A DNA stretch of 64,000 nucleotides from VXPQ01 sp964608315 (GTDB taxonomy: Bacteria > Bacteroidota > Rhodothermia > Rhodothermales > VXPQ01): contig CAZSNF010000002.1 of the NCBI GenBank assembly GCA_964608315.1, positions 62,001 through 126,000 of the forward strand. The letters run 5' to 3'. Every line of letters starts with the position of its first letter. Within the stretch, counting starts at the first letter, position 1. The position numbers and the translations under genes are program-made. Under the pieces are notes generated by a model, which saw only the letters and a list, made by a program, of their open reading frames with translations, had not been told where the DNA came from and did no database searches. This document shows, in pieces, positions 15,883 through 24,607 of the stretch.

Positions 15883-16772
15883 GAGGCGTCGAGCAAAAGT
15901 TGGAGAGAATCGGCCAGTTCGGCGAAGGCGCGCGCCGCCGGACGATCAGGATATTCCCGAAGGTATGCATTTCCATCGTCGGCAGCCACGCCAAGCGCAG
16001 GATCGAAGGGGATGCGAGCCAGTACGGGCACATCCAGCGCATTCGCCAACTGATCTGTACGACCCGGCGGATACAACGGATCCGACTCGCCGCAATGCGG
16101 ACAGGCGTGCGACGCCATGTTTTCGACCAGCCCCAGCAAGGGCACGTCAAGATATTCCCGGACCATACGCACGGAACGTCCCACCACCTCCAGAGACACA
16201 GCCGAAGGAATCGTCACCGCCACGGCGGCGTCGACGCGCGGGACTACATCGGCCAGCGTCGGCAACCGATCCGACCCCGGAGGCAAATCTACCAGAAGCA
16301 TATCCAGCGCGCCCCATGCGGTATCGGCGATAAGCTCCCGCAACGCGCCCGCCTCGCGGAGTCCCCGCCACGCAGCGCCGCCTGCTTGCGAAGGAGCCTC
16401 CCACGCCACCGGCGTGGTCTCGTCGTGCAGAAAAAGCGCCATGGACATGACGCGCACGCCCCACATCGTTTCCGGGGGCGTCACAGTCCCTGCCCTGCGC
16501 GACAGGCCGATCGGCGCCTGTACGCCGGCCATGCGCCCAAGCGACGGGCCATTGATATCCCCATCCACGAGTCCTATGCGTGCGCCCGCGCGAGCCAGCG
16601 CCGCGGCGAGATTCACCGCAACCGTACTCTTCCCGACGCCGCCCTTCCCGCTCATGACGGCCACGATATGGCGAACGTCGCGGAGGCTGTCCGCAAGCCG
16701 GTTCTCTTGCTCGGCCACCTGGCCCGCCACGTCAGAACCCCCGTCGGTCGCTATGTCGCGCCAGGTTTTCAT
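15879..16772 (-). CDS. Mrp/NBP35-type P-loop ATPase
   Basis: A 297-residue ATPase of the Mrp/ApbC family, which carries and transfers [4Fe-4S] clusters to apo-proteins. The deviant Walker A motif MSGKGGVGKST (40-50) is complete, and the dimer-bridging CxxC is present as HACPHCGE near residue 235. It lacks the N-terminal DUF59/FSCA domain of many Mrp proteins. ATG at 16770-16772 is chosen because it gives the normal core; the upstream reading overlaps the universal-stress gene. Its place among ferredoxin, radical SAM and cytochrome genes suggests cluster delivery to this unit's own iron-sulfur proteins (inference). Confidence 0.88.
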   Translation of the reverse strand: MKTWRDIATDGGSDVAGQVAEQENRLADSLRDVRHIVAVMSGKGGVGKSTVAVNLAAALARAGARIGLVDGDINGPSLGRMAGVQAPIGLSRRAGTVTPPETMWGVRVMSMALFLHDETTPVAWEAPSQAGGAAWRGLREAGALRELIADTAWGALDMLLVDLPPGSDRLPTLADVVPRVDAAVAVTIPSAVSLEVVGRSVRMVREYLDVPLLGLVENMASHACPHCGESDPLYPPGRTDQLANALDVPVLARIPFDPALGVAADDGNAYLREYPDRPAARAFAELADSLQLLLDAS

Positions 16773-16794
16773 CCGTGCGCGTCCATGATTTTCA

Positions 16795-18729
16795 TCACGA
16801 CGCAGTCTTTTCCGCCTGCTGCTTGCGAATGGCTTCTTCCATGGCTTTCCGGGACACTTCGACGCCTTCTTCGGCAATCTCCAGCGTGATGATAGTGGTG
16901 TTATGCCCGTCCGCCGCCGTCTCCATCCGCCCCTTCGTCTTGTCGCGCATGAAGCCTTCGGGGACCCGTTCGAGGCGGGCCCAGGCCTCCGGCGTCCACT
17001 TGTACGCATCCTTCTCAATGAATTCGACCGGAACCGCTTCGCGGCTCGGGGCTTCGCCCGCCGGATTCTCCTTCAACCCGGCGCCGGGCGCAGAAAGCGC
17101 AGAAGTATCCTCAAGCAAATCCCCCACGACCGCGGCCACCATGTCGCGAGTAATCGTATCCATTCCCTTGACGCGGGCGCTTTTTTCGATCTGCGCCCGG
17201 GCGCGGCGCATCTGGTACCCGTCCGGGACTTTTCGCAGCAGTTCGCGCGCGTCCCGCGTCCACTTGATCTTCTTCTTGTCGAAGGTTTCGACCTCTTCGA
17301 CGGCGCCTTCCAGCGGCGCCAGTTTCCGAAGCGCTTCCTTGTCTATTTTCTGGAACTGCTCGGGGGCGGCCCCGCAGACCGCGCACACAGCGGGCTTGAA
17401 TCCGCGCGCCGCATAGCCGCACTGGCTGCATACGTACGTCGCTTCGTCGTCGGCGGCGATTTTGTCGCGGGCCACGGTTTCAGCAATGATGCCCATGGAC
17501 CGCATGGCGGATTCCGGGAGAATGGTGGCCATGGCCTGCTCGACGACCTTTTGCGTAATCACCGAGTGGCCCCGCTCCATGGCCCAGCGATGAATCGTCG
17601 TGCGCGCAATGTTGCGCGCAAAGTCGGGAGCCGTGTTGACGAGGGCGGTAGCCTCGTCCGTCCAGATCATGGACTCCTCGGCCTGCACGTCGAGCGGAGG
17701 CGTATACCGTTTGCTCGACAACAACACATTGCAGGGAACCATCCGCAACAGATTTTCGGTATTGCTGCCGATATCCATGTCCTCGTCGCTATGCACCCCG
17801 ATGCGGCCCAGAACCAGCAGCCAGGGTTTCTCGAGGCGGACGTACTGAAGAATCTTGTCGAACGCCTTGCCGTCCAGCAGCGTGATCTTCAGATCCACGC
17901 CCTCTTCGGCGGCCACGCGATGCGCCACTTCGAGATGCGACTGGTAGATTTTCGCAAGCCCTGTGTCGATCACCTCTTCATGGAGTTGTTCCTGTTCCTT
18001 GAACCGGAATACTTTCGAGGCCTTTTCGGTAAGCACGTTCACGATGCTGTTGAACATCGCGTAGTGCAGATACGGATCGTAGACCGACACCGCCTCCACG
18101 CGCTTGTCCAGTTTCCGGCCCAGTTCGAGCGCCGTTTTCAGGCCCGCGAAAGATTCGGGGCTGCCGTCGACGCCCACCACGATATGTCCGCCGTCGGCCT
18201 CGCCCACGGCGCGCCCGTTCATCTGATGCTCGAACGAATCCGTGTTCTTGACGATCAACATGTCCGTGCGCGCCCGCCGCACGACCCGCGAACATACGCT
18301 GCCCAGTACGCTGTCCCGAACGGCGCCAAGGCCAAGCGCCCCCATCACCACGAGATCGTAGTCGCTTTCCTCGATATCCTCTACGATCACCTTCCAGTTC
18401 TTTCCATCGTACATTTTCGGCTGGAAAGGCAATTTTTCCTCGCGGCAGCGCTTGTCCATCACGGTCAGGTACGAATCCGAAATCAATTCGAGCCCCATGG
18501 TGATGAGCGTGTCGTGCACCTTGCGCTGCTTTTCCATCTCCTCTTCGACGAGGTATTCCTCCGGCAGCGTAAACTCCATCTGCTTGAAGCGATAATCGTG
18601 CATCCGGGCGGCGTAGGCATGGCTGCCCACCAGCTCGGCGTCGAACCGCTTCGCCAGCTCGACAGAAAGGTCGATGCTCGCCATCGAATGGTCCGAGTTG
18701 TCTACCGGAACGAATATGGTCTTGTACAT
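16795..18729 (-). CDS. Universal stress protein fused to a rubredoxin-like ribbon and three PCP_red domains
   Basis: A 644-residue cytoplasmic protein with an uncommon architecture. Domains in order: UspA-like domain 1 (1-161) with the ATP-binding pattern G130-x2-G133-x9-G143-S; UspA-like domain 2 (181-338); PCP_red copy 1 (356-403, W356 to QAMATI); a four-cysteine rubredoxin-like ribbon (Cys434, Cys437, Cys449, Cys452); PCP_red copy 2 (490-535); PCP_red copy 3 (578-634). Each PCP_red copy starts with the W-T-x-E/D-A pattern. The ATG at 18727-18729 starts a standard Usp strand (YKTIFVPVD). It is five bases downstream of an unknown gene and 22 bases upstream of Mrp. It may sense adenylate or redox state for the unit, which is inference. 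Confidence 0.85.
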   Translation of the reverse strand: MYKTIFVPVDNSDHSMASIDLSVELAKRFDAELVGSHAYAARMHDYRFKQMEFTLPEEYLVEEEMEKQRKVHDTLITMGLELISDSYLTVMDKRCREEKLPFQPKMYDGKNWKVIVEDIEESDYDLVVMGALGLGAVRDSVLGSVCSRVVRRARTDMLIVKNTDSFEHQMNGRAVGEADGGHIVVGVDGSPESFAGLKTALELGRKLDKRVEAVSVYDPYLHYAMFNSIVNVLTEKASKVFRFKEQEQLHEEVIDTGLAKIYQSHLEVAHRVAAEEGVDLKITLLDGKAFDKILQYVRLEKPWLLVLGRIGVHSDEDMDIGSNTENLLRMVPCNVLLSSKRYTPPLDVQAEESMIWTDEATALVNTAPDFARNIARTTIHRWAMERGHSVITQKVVEQAMATILPESAMRSMGIIAETVARDKIAADDEATYVCSQCGYAARGFKPAVCAVCGAAPEQFQKIDKEALRKLAPLEGAVEEVETFDKKKIKWTRDARELLRKVPDGYQMRRARAQIEKSARVKGMDTITRDMVAAVVGDLLEDTSALSAPGAGLKENPAGEAPSREAVPVEFIEKDAYKWTPEAWARLERVPEGFMRDKTKGRMETAADGHNTTIITLEIAEEGVEVSRKAMEEAIRKQQAEKTAS

Positions 18730-18734
18730 ACGGG

Positions 18735-19139
18735 CTAATAGATCAGTTTGAGGCGGTCGTAAATGTACGTAAGGCGATACATAACATAACGCAGCGGTTC
18801 GAAATCTTCCGCAAGAAGCGAAACGGCGAGCAGCGCCCGCTGCAAATGATCGGCGCGGCTTGCAAGCGAAGCGCGCTTCGCCTCCTCCAGGCCGTCGGCG
18901 AACGCATGCATCCCGAAACGCGCCCGCACAAGCGCATTCCAGGCGTCGCTGCCCGGCTCGACGTCTTCCATGACCCGCTCCAGCCGCCCTGTTTCCATGC
19001 GCACGATGGCGGGCGCCATGCGTCGGAATTCCTTCCAGCCCACGAAATCCAGCTCGTTCCAGTCCAGACGCTTTGCAGCCAGCTCGGCGGCGCGCGCTTC
19101 CAGCGCATCGGACGGCGCTATGTCCCGGGGGGACGCCAA
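18735..19139 (-). CDS. Hypothetical protein of the PCP_red unit (TTG start)
   Basis: A 134-residue helical soluble protein that I do not recognise, rich in Arg, Leu and Glu (MAPAIVRMETGRLERVMEDV, then a C-terminus with YVMYRLTYIYDRLKLIY). The proposed start is a TTG at 19137-19139, two bases after the TAA of the preceding gene, because no ATG occurs in frame before residue 47 and clear protein-like sequence begins here. The start is uncertain. The stop lies five bases before the stress-protein fusion. Confidence 0.6.
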   Translation of the reverse strand: MASPRDIAPSDALEARAAELAAKRLDWNELDFVGWKEFRRMAPAIVRMETGRLERVMEDVEPGSDAWNALVRARFGMHAFADGLEEAKRASLASRADHLQRALLAVSLLAEDFEPLRYVMYRLTYIYDRLKLIY

Positions 19140-19141
19140 CG

Positions 19142-19738
19142 TTAAAACGGACGGTGCACGACGCCGGGGTCGAGACGATCCGCCATTTGAAGCAAGCCCT
19201 TGTACTTGCGGCGAAATTCCGCCGGGTCCTGCGCAATCGTTTCCATGGAAAATTCGGGCAGAAGCGCCGTGAGCCGCTCGCCCATCTCTTCCCGGTCTAT
19301 CCAGCCATGTTTCATATAGGCCAGCACGATATGATAATCCGGTTCGTCGCCCCGGGCCACATGCCGGAACGCAACCGAATACGGATCGAAATGGCCCAGC
19401 GTCAAGCCGGAATCCGCCAACTCCCGAACAAGCCGATGGCGCTCTTCGAATCCGGCGGGCAAGGGGATCAGGTCGCCGGGAAATTCCTGGTCGAGCGCCA
19501 CGCCGAACTGCGCCGCGGCGCGCGTCGCCGCCGCATCCCATTCGGGTCGATGCGCCACATCGGCGTACAAACGCACGGCGTCCGTCCACGAACGCCAGCC
19601 CTCCAGGACTTGCGAGGTTTCTCCAAGCAAAAGCAAGCGCCCGGCAAGCGCCTTGCCGGGAACAGATGCGGCGTAGCTGCGGGCTGCCGCCGTCAAAAAA
19701 TCCTTCAGCACGAAACGGGTCGCCAACGCGCCGATCAT
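19142..19738 (-). CDS. Hypothetical protein of the PCP_red unit
   Basis: A 198-residue soluble protein of unknown family, mostly helical, with recurring aromatic-acidic stretches (SWTDAVRLYADVAHRP, LGHFDPYSVAFRHVA). The ATG at 19736-19738 overlaps the ferredoxin TGA (ATGA), so it is coupled to the ferredoxin. It has no cysteines suitable for a cluster and no signal. Both it and the next small gene are candidates for scaffold or assembly proteins of the redox unit. Confidence 0.65.
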   Translation of the reverse strand: MIGALATRFVLKDFLTAAARSYAASVPGKALAGRLLLLGETSQVLEGWRSWTDAVRLYADVAHRPEWDAAATRAAAQFGVALDQEFPGDLIPLPAGFEERHRLVRELADSGLTLGHFDPYSVAFRHVARGDEPDYHIVLAYMKHGWIDREEMGERLTALLPEFSMETIAQDPAEFRRKYKGLLQMADRLDPGVVHRPF

Positions 19739-19950
19739 AATTTCACCTCCGTACTGGATACAGCATCGGTTTCTTCCCGATCGGGAATGGGCACAATCGC
19801 TTCCTCGGGACACTCGACGACGCATTCCGTGAAATCGCAGCAGGTGTCGTTAATTACGTAAATCGGATCTCCGGACGAAATCGCGCCAATGGGGCATACA
19901 TCCACGCACAGGCCGCACTGCGCGCAAGCGTCTGTGATCATGTGAGGCAT
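19735..19950 (-). CDS. 2[4Fe-4S] ferredoxin
   Basis: A 71-residue bacterial-type ferredoxin. The first cluster motif is CAQCGLCVDVCP. The second is CCDFTECVVECP, where the spacing between the first and second cysteines is longer than the usual CxxC, as in Chromatium-like (Alvin-type) ferredoxins. A short acidic C-terminal tail follows. Cytoplasmic electron carrier; likely reductant for the radical SAM enzyme or another member of the unit. The end overlaps the next gene by ATGA. Confidence 0.92.
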   Translation of the reverse strand: MPHMITDACAQCGLCVDVCPIGAISSGDPIYVINDTCCDFTECVVECPEEAIVPIPDREETDAVSSTEVKL

Positions 19951-20020
19951 GGCTGCAACAAGATGAGTGCAACAAGACGCGAAAACATCCGTAAACCCTG
20001 AACCCTTGGAGATGCGCCGA

Positions 20021-20815
20021 TTATCCTTGCCCGTGTCCGTTCAGGGCCTGCTTGTCGATCACGCCGCCCGCCTCGTTCACGGTGTTGTCGCTCCGCTTGC
20101 CCGGATACCGGCGCTTCGGCGTCTTGTCTTTCCAGCGATAGATCCAGAAGCAGTACGCATAGGGATAAATGGTCTGGACCACATGGAAGGGCTCGTATTC
20201 GAACAGGCGCCGCATCGCCCAGCAGAAGCGGTACCGCTTGTCCTCCGGTTCAATGATTTCCACCACGCAGTCTGCCTGAAAACTGACGAACACCGGGGCG
20301 TTGCCTGTCCACAGCACGGACGCAAAGGGATTTTCGACCAGGTTACGAAGCGTCGATCCCTCGAAAATTTCCAGGAGCCCGACGCGCCGAAAATCGATAT
20401 GTTCGGGATGGGAATACAGTTCGCGGGCCGTCCGGATGCGCAGATCGCGCGTCTCGTTGACGGCATGGGGAGGCAATTCCTCGATCTGCGCGACAGCATC
20501 CTCGACCAGTTTGAGGTAATAATCGATATGCTCGTCCTTGGGAGTGAACCCTACGCCCTTGTTGGCCAGGTTCGGCACGAGCGCATCGTCGGCCCATGTA
20601 GCTACGACGGGCAAATGGCCTGCGTTGAACGCAATGTACTGATCCTGTTCGATCGCATCGTAAATGCTGTGTTTGTAATCGAGTTGCCACCGGATGAATT
20701 TCTCCGGCAGTTCGATCACGTCCAGATTCTGATCGCCGCCCTCCTTTTTGAGGCGGGCCACGCCATTGACTACCTGTACTTGCTCCGTGAGCGTTTTTGC
20801 GTCAAGCTGTTCCAT
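20021..20815 (-). CDS. Hypothetical protein of the PCP_red unit
   Basis: A 264-residue soluble protein of unknown family. It is rich in aromatic residues, with segments such as KFIRWQLDYKHSIYDAIEQD, PVVATWADDALVP and VSFQADCVVEIIEPEDKRYR. Only two isolated cysteines are present, so it is not an iron-sulfur protein. It lies 33 bases after the radical SAM gene start region and 70 bases before the ferredoxin, on the same strand. A regulator or structural partner is possible; nothing in the sequence decides it. Confidence 0.65.
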   Translation of the reverse strand: MEQLDAKTLTEQVQVVNGVARLKKEGGDQNLDVIELPEKFIRWQLDYKHSIYDAIEQDQYIAFNAGHLPVVATWADDALVPNLANKGVGFTPKDEHIDYYLKLVEDAVAQIEELPPHAVNETRDLRIRTARELYSHPEHIDFRRVGLLEIFEGSTLRNLVENPFASVLWTGNAPVFVSFQADCVVEIIEPEDKRYRFCWAMRRLFEYEPFHVVQTIYPYAYCFWIYRWKDKTPKRRYPGKRSDNTVNEAGGVIDKQALNGHGQG

Positions 20816-20848
20816 GAATACGGGGAAGGTGAATGAATAAAAAGCAAG

Positions 20849-22153
20849 CTACGCGAGCCGTTCCGGAATAGAGACTTCTTGAATAGCCTGAGGGTCCTGC
20901 GGTTTCCCGACCGGCTCCGAAAAAGACGGCGCCCCCCGGTCCATGCCGGCAAGGGCTTCCTGCATGACGCCGGCGGAGATGCGGCGGACGCCATGCCGGT
21001 CGGCATACGCTTCAAGGCCCTTGCGGACTTTGTTGCGAATGAAGGAAATCGGAATGCGATCCAGCCGCGCTTGCGCTTCGGGAGACCACTCGATATCGTA
21101 TCGCTCGAGGGTCCTGCCGGTCGGCTGGTACAGACAGGCCGGATCCTCGGCCAGGTAATCCTTAAAGGCAGCCTGGGCGCGACACCGGCAACCGCCGCAA
21201 AGTTCGTTGAACTCGCACGCGCCGCATTTGCCTTTGAGGCGGGAAGTATCCCGCAAATCCGTCAGCACGGAAGACGAAGTCCATATCCGGGTAAAGGACT
21301 GCTCGCGGACATTGCCGGCCACCACCGTCATGTACGGACACGGCGTAACGTCCCCGCCCGGCGTGATTCGGCAATATTCCGTACCCGCCATGCACCCTCC
21401 GCTCTCCAGCCCGCCCAGCCCTTCGTCATACGCGATCTGCTTGAATTGGGGGGCGCACTTGGACCGGACCAGCATGGGGCGGTGTTCGTCCTGCGCCTTC
21501 GCCATTTCCCGCAGCATCGTATCCGTGGCGGAGGCGGAAAGGTCGTTCATCTCCTGCCCCCGGCCCGTCTGCACCAGAAAATACAGATTAAAGGACCAGG
21601 CGCCTTTCTCCCGCGCAAACGCCATGAGTTCCGGAATTTCATCCCGGTTCATGTCCATGACGGTCGTTTGTACGAGCACTTCGAGGCCATGCCGGCGACA
21701 AATTTCGAGGGCGCGAACCGAATGCTCCCAGGCGTTCGGGCCGCCGCGAAAAGCGTTGTGCTTCTCGGGATCGATAGAGTCGATGCTGATGCCCACCCCC
21801 TTGACGCCGCATTCCGCCATCTTGCGCGCCACGAAATCATTGACCATAACCCCGTTCGTGCCCATGACCACCCACATGCCCTTTGCAGAGGCTGTCTGCG
21901 CAATCTCGTAGATGTCACGACGCAAGAGCGGCTCGCCGCCGGTAAGGATGAGCATCTCCGTACCCAGCGCCTCCATCTCGTCGATGAGCGCAAGACACTC
22001 GTCCGTGGTCAATTCGTTCTCTTCGGCGACGCCCCCTTCCATATAGCAATGGGGGCACTTGAGATTGCATTTTCTGGTCAGATTCCAGGAAACCAGCGAA
22101 GGGCGATACCTTTCGGGCGAAGACAAGAAGGACAGGGAGCGGGCGACATCCAT
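20849..22153 (-). CDS. Radical SAM/SPASM protein with C-terminal PCP_red domain
   Basis: A 434-residue enzyme. The radical SAM motif is CNLKCPHC (Cys29, Cys33, Cys36), with GGEP near residue 75. A SPASM-type cysteine set follows (CPYMTVVAG, then CGACEFNELCGGCRCRA and a later cysteine), able to hold one or two auxiliary clusters. The family includes haem-modifying NirJ/AhbD-like proteins and peptide-modifying enzymes. Residues 354-402 form a PCP_red domain (IEWSPEAQARLDRIP). The start at 22151-22153 gives a normal family length. It lies between the haem proteins and the ferredoxin, so maturation of a haem or of a protein cofactor for the unit is a reasonable guess. Confidence 0.85.
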   Translation of the reverse strand: MDVARSLSFLSSPERYRPSLVSWNLTRKCNLKCPHCYMEGGVAEENELTTDECLALIDEMEALGTEMLILTGGEPLLRRDIYEIAQTASAKGMWVVMGTNGVMVNDFVARKMAECGVKGVGISIDSIDPEKHNAFRGGPNAWEHSVRALEICRRHGLEVLVQTTVMDMNRDEIPELMAFAREKGAWSFNLYFLVQTGRGQEMNDLSASATDTMLREMAKAQDEHRPMLVRSKCAPQFKQIAYDEGLGGLESGGCMAGTEYCRITPGGDVTPCPYMTVVAGNVREQSFTRIWTSSSVLTDLRDTSRLKGKCGACEFNELCGGCRCRAQAAFKDYLAEDPACLYQPTGRTLERYDIEWSPEAQARLDRIPISFIRNKVRKGLEAYADRHGVRRISAGVMQEALAGMDRGAPSFSEPVGKPQDPQAIQEVSIPERLA

Positions 22154-22182
22154 GGAGTATTCGCGCAAAAAACTTCGAAAAA

Positions 22183-23721
22183 TCAGGCGGAAACGGACGT
22201 GCGGCGGCGGAAGCGCATCAACCCGACGATGCTGAGCAGCGCCAGGAAGGTCAGACCGCCCGCCCGCAGCATGGGCATCACGGGCGAAGGGCGCTCCGAA
22301 GGCTCGACGTACATATAGTACCACCCGGTAATGCCCCGGCGATTGCCCCGCTCGTCGTTGAAACCATCCCACACTGATAATGCGATGGGAACGAACGTAC
22401 CTTCCGCAAAACGCTCGTCGCGCGGCATGGTGAAAACGGCGGTCCATTCCCCATCCTCATACGTCGCATGAACAGACGGGTCGGTTTCGCCGGCGGTCAG
22501 GTTGCCGCTGCCTCGCCCGACATACGAACGCCCCGCTCCCGACGCCAGATCGGCAAACCATAAATCCACCGGCTGCCCGGCGTCTCCGAACAGAAAATAC
22601 GGCAGGCCTTCCGGCGCCAACTCCTCGGGAAACTGTATGGCGACCGCATCGGACCAGATGCTGGCCACGGTATCCCGAACGACCTGTTCGACAGGCGGAA
22701 CCGCCACATCCGGCGCATTTTCGCCCGTCGTTTCCGCGGACATGTCGTGCCAGGCAAGCATAATGGCGATTTCGTCCGCATTGTAGCGGGCTTTCACCTC
22801 AACGCCGTCCACGCCCGGCATGAAGGAACGCCCCGATTCGATCACTTGCCCCACGACGGGGAAATAGGCTCCGCGCCCCTCGCCAAAAGCGGCCCGGCCC
22901 TGCGCCGGATCAATGGGATCGGCCGCATAGCGGGCAGCGGCGGCGGTCGCATAATCGGGATCGTCCTGCGACAGCGAATAGACGTAATCGACAAGGGCCC
23001 AGCTGTCCTCGATCGGGGCAATGCTGTAGGATGGCATGGGCGAGCCGTCCAGCCCCGTGGTGAACGTGCGATAGATATCCTCGCGCGCGCCGCCGCCGAT
23101 AAAGGTCCAGCGTTTCGTAAGGTCGGCGGGACGAATATGATTGCCCCACTGCTCCTGCAAGGTCGGGGCGGAAGGCCCGTCCCCTCGCCCGGCCATGCCG
23201 TGGCAATCGAAGCACTGGTTCTCTTCGTAGACTGCGCGCCCCCGCTCCGCGGACGCTTCGCTGAACGACGGAGGATCCGGAATCTCGACGATGTCCGGCA
23301 CCCCGTACGGCCCGGAAAAATCGGCGTTGAAGGTTTTGATGTAATAGACCAGGTTGCGAATTTCGTCGTCGCTGAGCTGCGGCCAGGACGGCATGCCCGT
23401 ATATGGCATTCCGTCGCGAATCACCCGCGCAAGGTCTTCGTCCGTGGGCAGTTGTCCGCTCGGCGTGGTGCGGACCTTGTATACGCCCGCGGTAAAATCG
23501 CGGGGCATCGGACGCATGAAAGGCGCCGCCACGCCATCCCCTTGACCGGTTTTCCCGTGACACTGCGCGCATTTGTCCATATACAACAACCGGCCTGCCT
23601 CGCGTTGTTCGTCGCTGCCCAGATCGGGGGCGGGTTGCGCCGACGCAGTCAGGGGAAGCAATACGACAGGCAAACACGCCCCCAAAACGCACGACAGGAG
23701 ACTTGATCGGGAAAAACGCAT
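22183..23721 (-). CDS. Dihaem cytochrome c fused to an EB_dh haem-b domain
   Basis: A 512-residue exported, C-terminally anchored protein. Signal peptide (1-28, ending ASAQ); cytochrome c domain 1 with CAQCH (51-55); domain 2 with CFDCH near residue 172; then an EB_dh domain (about 300-480), the b-haem-binding fold of the gamma subunit of ethylbenzene dehydrogenase, dimethylsulfide dehydrogenase and nitrite oxidoreductase-like enzymes; one final helix (about 488-506). No molybdopterin catalytic subunit is found in the window, so the protein may pass electrons among cytochromes only. The ATG at 23719-23721 precedes the signal peptide directly. Confidence 0.85.
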   Translation of the reverse strand: MRFSRSSLLSCVLGACLPVVLLPLTASAQPAPDLGSDEQREAGRLLYMDKCAQCHGKTGQGDGVAAPFMRPMPRDFTAGVYKVRTTPSGQLPTDEDLARVIRDGMPYTGMPSWPQLSDDEIRNLVYYIKTFNADFSGPYGVPDIVEIPDPPSFSEASAERGRAVYEENQCFDCHGMAGRGDGPSAPTLQEQWGNHIRPADLTKRWTFIGGGAREDIYRTFTTGLDGSPMPSYSIAPIEDSWALVDYVYSLSQDDPDYATAAAARYAADPIDPAQGRAAFGEGRGAYFPVVGQVIESGRSFMPGVDGVEVKARYNADEIAIMLAWHDMSAETTGENAPDVAVPPVEQVVRDTVASIWSDAVAIQFPEELAPEGLPYFLFGDAGQPVDLWFADLASGAGRSYVGRGSGNLTAGETDPSVHATYEDGEWTAVFTMPRDERFAEGTFVPIALSVWDGFNDERGNRRGITGWYYMYVEPSERPSPVMPMLRAGGLTFLALLSIVGLMRFRRRTSVSA

Positions 23722-23776
23722 AACGGCGCGTCCTGCCCGGCAAGCAGCAAAGCGAATCGCTATGTCGGCTTTATTC

Positions 23777-24607
23777 CTAATGGTCATCGCCCCCGCCATG
23801 ATCCTCCCGCGCCCGCGGTCGGTGTCCAGTGAAATCGTACAGGAAAAGCGTCACATCCCACATCTCCTCTTCCGTGAGAAAATTTTCCCAGGCGGGCATG
23901 GCCGACAGCCAGGGAGTGGATTCGCTCGGCAGGCCGGGGCCGCCCTTGGCGATGCGCCAGAAAATATAGCCTTCCTGAAGCATGGCGATCGTCGTGGCGT
24001 CCTGGAAATTCGCCGGGATGGGATCGTATCCATGGGCGAAAAGACCATCGCCCGCCATATCGTCTCCATGGCAATACACGCAATTTTCGTAGTACACGCG
24101 GCGCCCGTTCGCCACATGCTCCGCAAAGGCCGCCGGATCTTCCGTTTCGAGCGCGCGATACGGATTGTCGTCGTTGACCAGGTCGATCGTGTGGCCGGCC
24201 ACCTCGATGCTCACCGGCGGCGGCGGATGAATCGTGCGGCTGCTGAGTGGAGGCGCAGGCCCTTCCGTGACGTCGAAATACACCCGGAGCGCCACGAGGC
24301 AAGGCAACAGAACGAGGGTAGCCAGCAGAGGAACCGTATACTGCTTCTCCGTAGCGAAGGCCACGGCGCGATCCAGCGCAAACCGGAAATGCACCGAATT
24401 CGCCGAGATGTACGCCAGCAACGCAAGCGTAAGAATAGCGAGGAACATCCCCTGAATCGAGGTAGGCAAGGGCGGATTGATGCCCCAACGCAGAAAAACG
24501 AAGGTGGCGACCCACCACGCAACCAGCCAGCCGAGGATGTTCATCTTCGGTACGAAGCGCAGCGCTGCGAGCCCCGCGCACACCGCAAGCAGGATAAGGA
24601 TGTTCAT
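23777..24607 (-). CDS. Membrane-bound monohaem cytochrome c
   Basis: A 276-residue protein with about four N-terminal helices (1-18, 24-42, 47-67, 92-110), followed by a periplasmic cytochrome c domain with CVYCHGDDMAGDG (haem motif near residue 175) and a probable axial methionine in SAMPAWENFL. The C-terminus is His/Asp-rich. It overlaps the dihaem cytochrome gene upstream by ATGA. The helix bundle suggests partnership with the CydA-like protein two genes upstream, forming a membrane complex (inference). Confidence 0.85.
   Translation of the reverse strand: MNILILLAVCAGLAALRFVPKMNILGWLVAWWVATFVFLRWGINPPLPTSIQGMFLAILTLALLAYISANSVHFRFALDRAVAFATEKQYTVPLLATLVLLPCLVALRVYFDVTEGPAPPLSSRTIHPPPPVSIEVAGHTIDLVNDDNPYRALETEDPAAFAEHVANGRRVYYENCVYCHGDDMAGDGLFAHGYDPIPANFQDATTIAMLQEGYIFWRIAKGGPGLPSESTPWLSAMPAWENFLTEEEMWDVTLFLYDFTGHRPRAREDHGGGDDH

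Noticed and set aside
18735..19589. A 284-codon version of the unknown gene next to the stress-protein fusion
   Set aside because: The first 150 codons overlap the upstream gene (19142-19738) in another frame and look like shadow sequence. A start at the TTG at 19139 fits the operon spacing.
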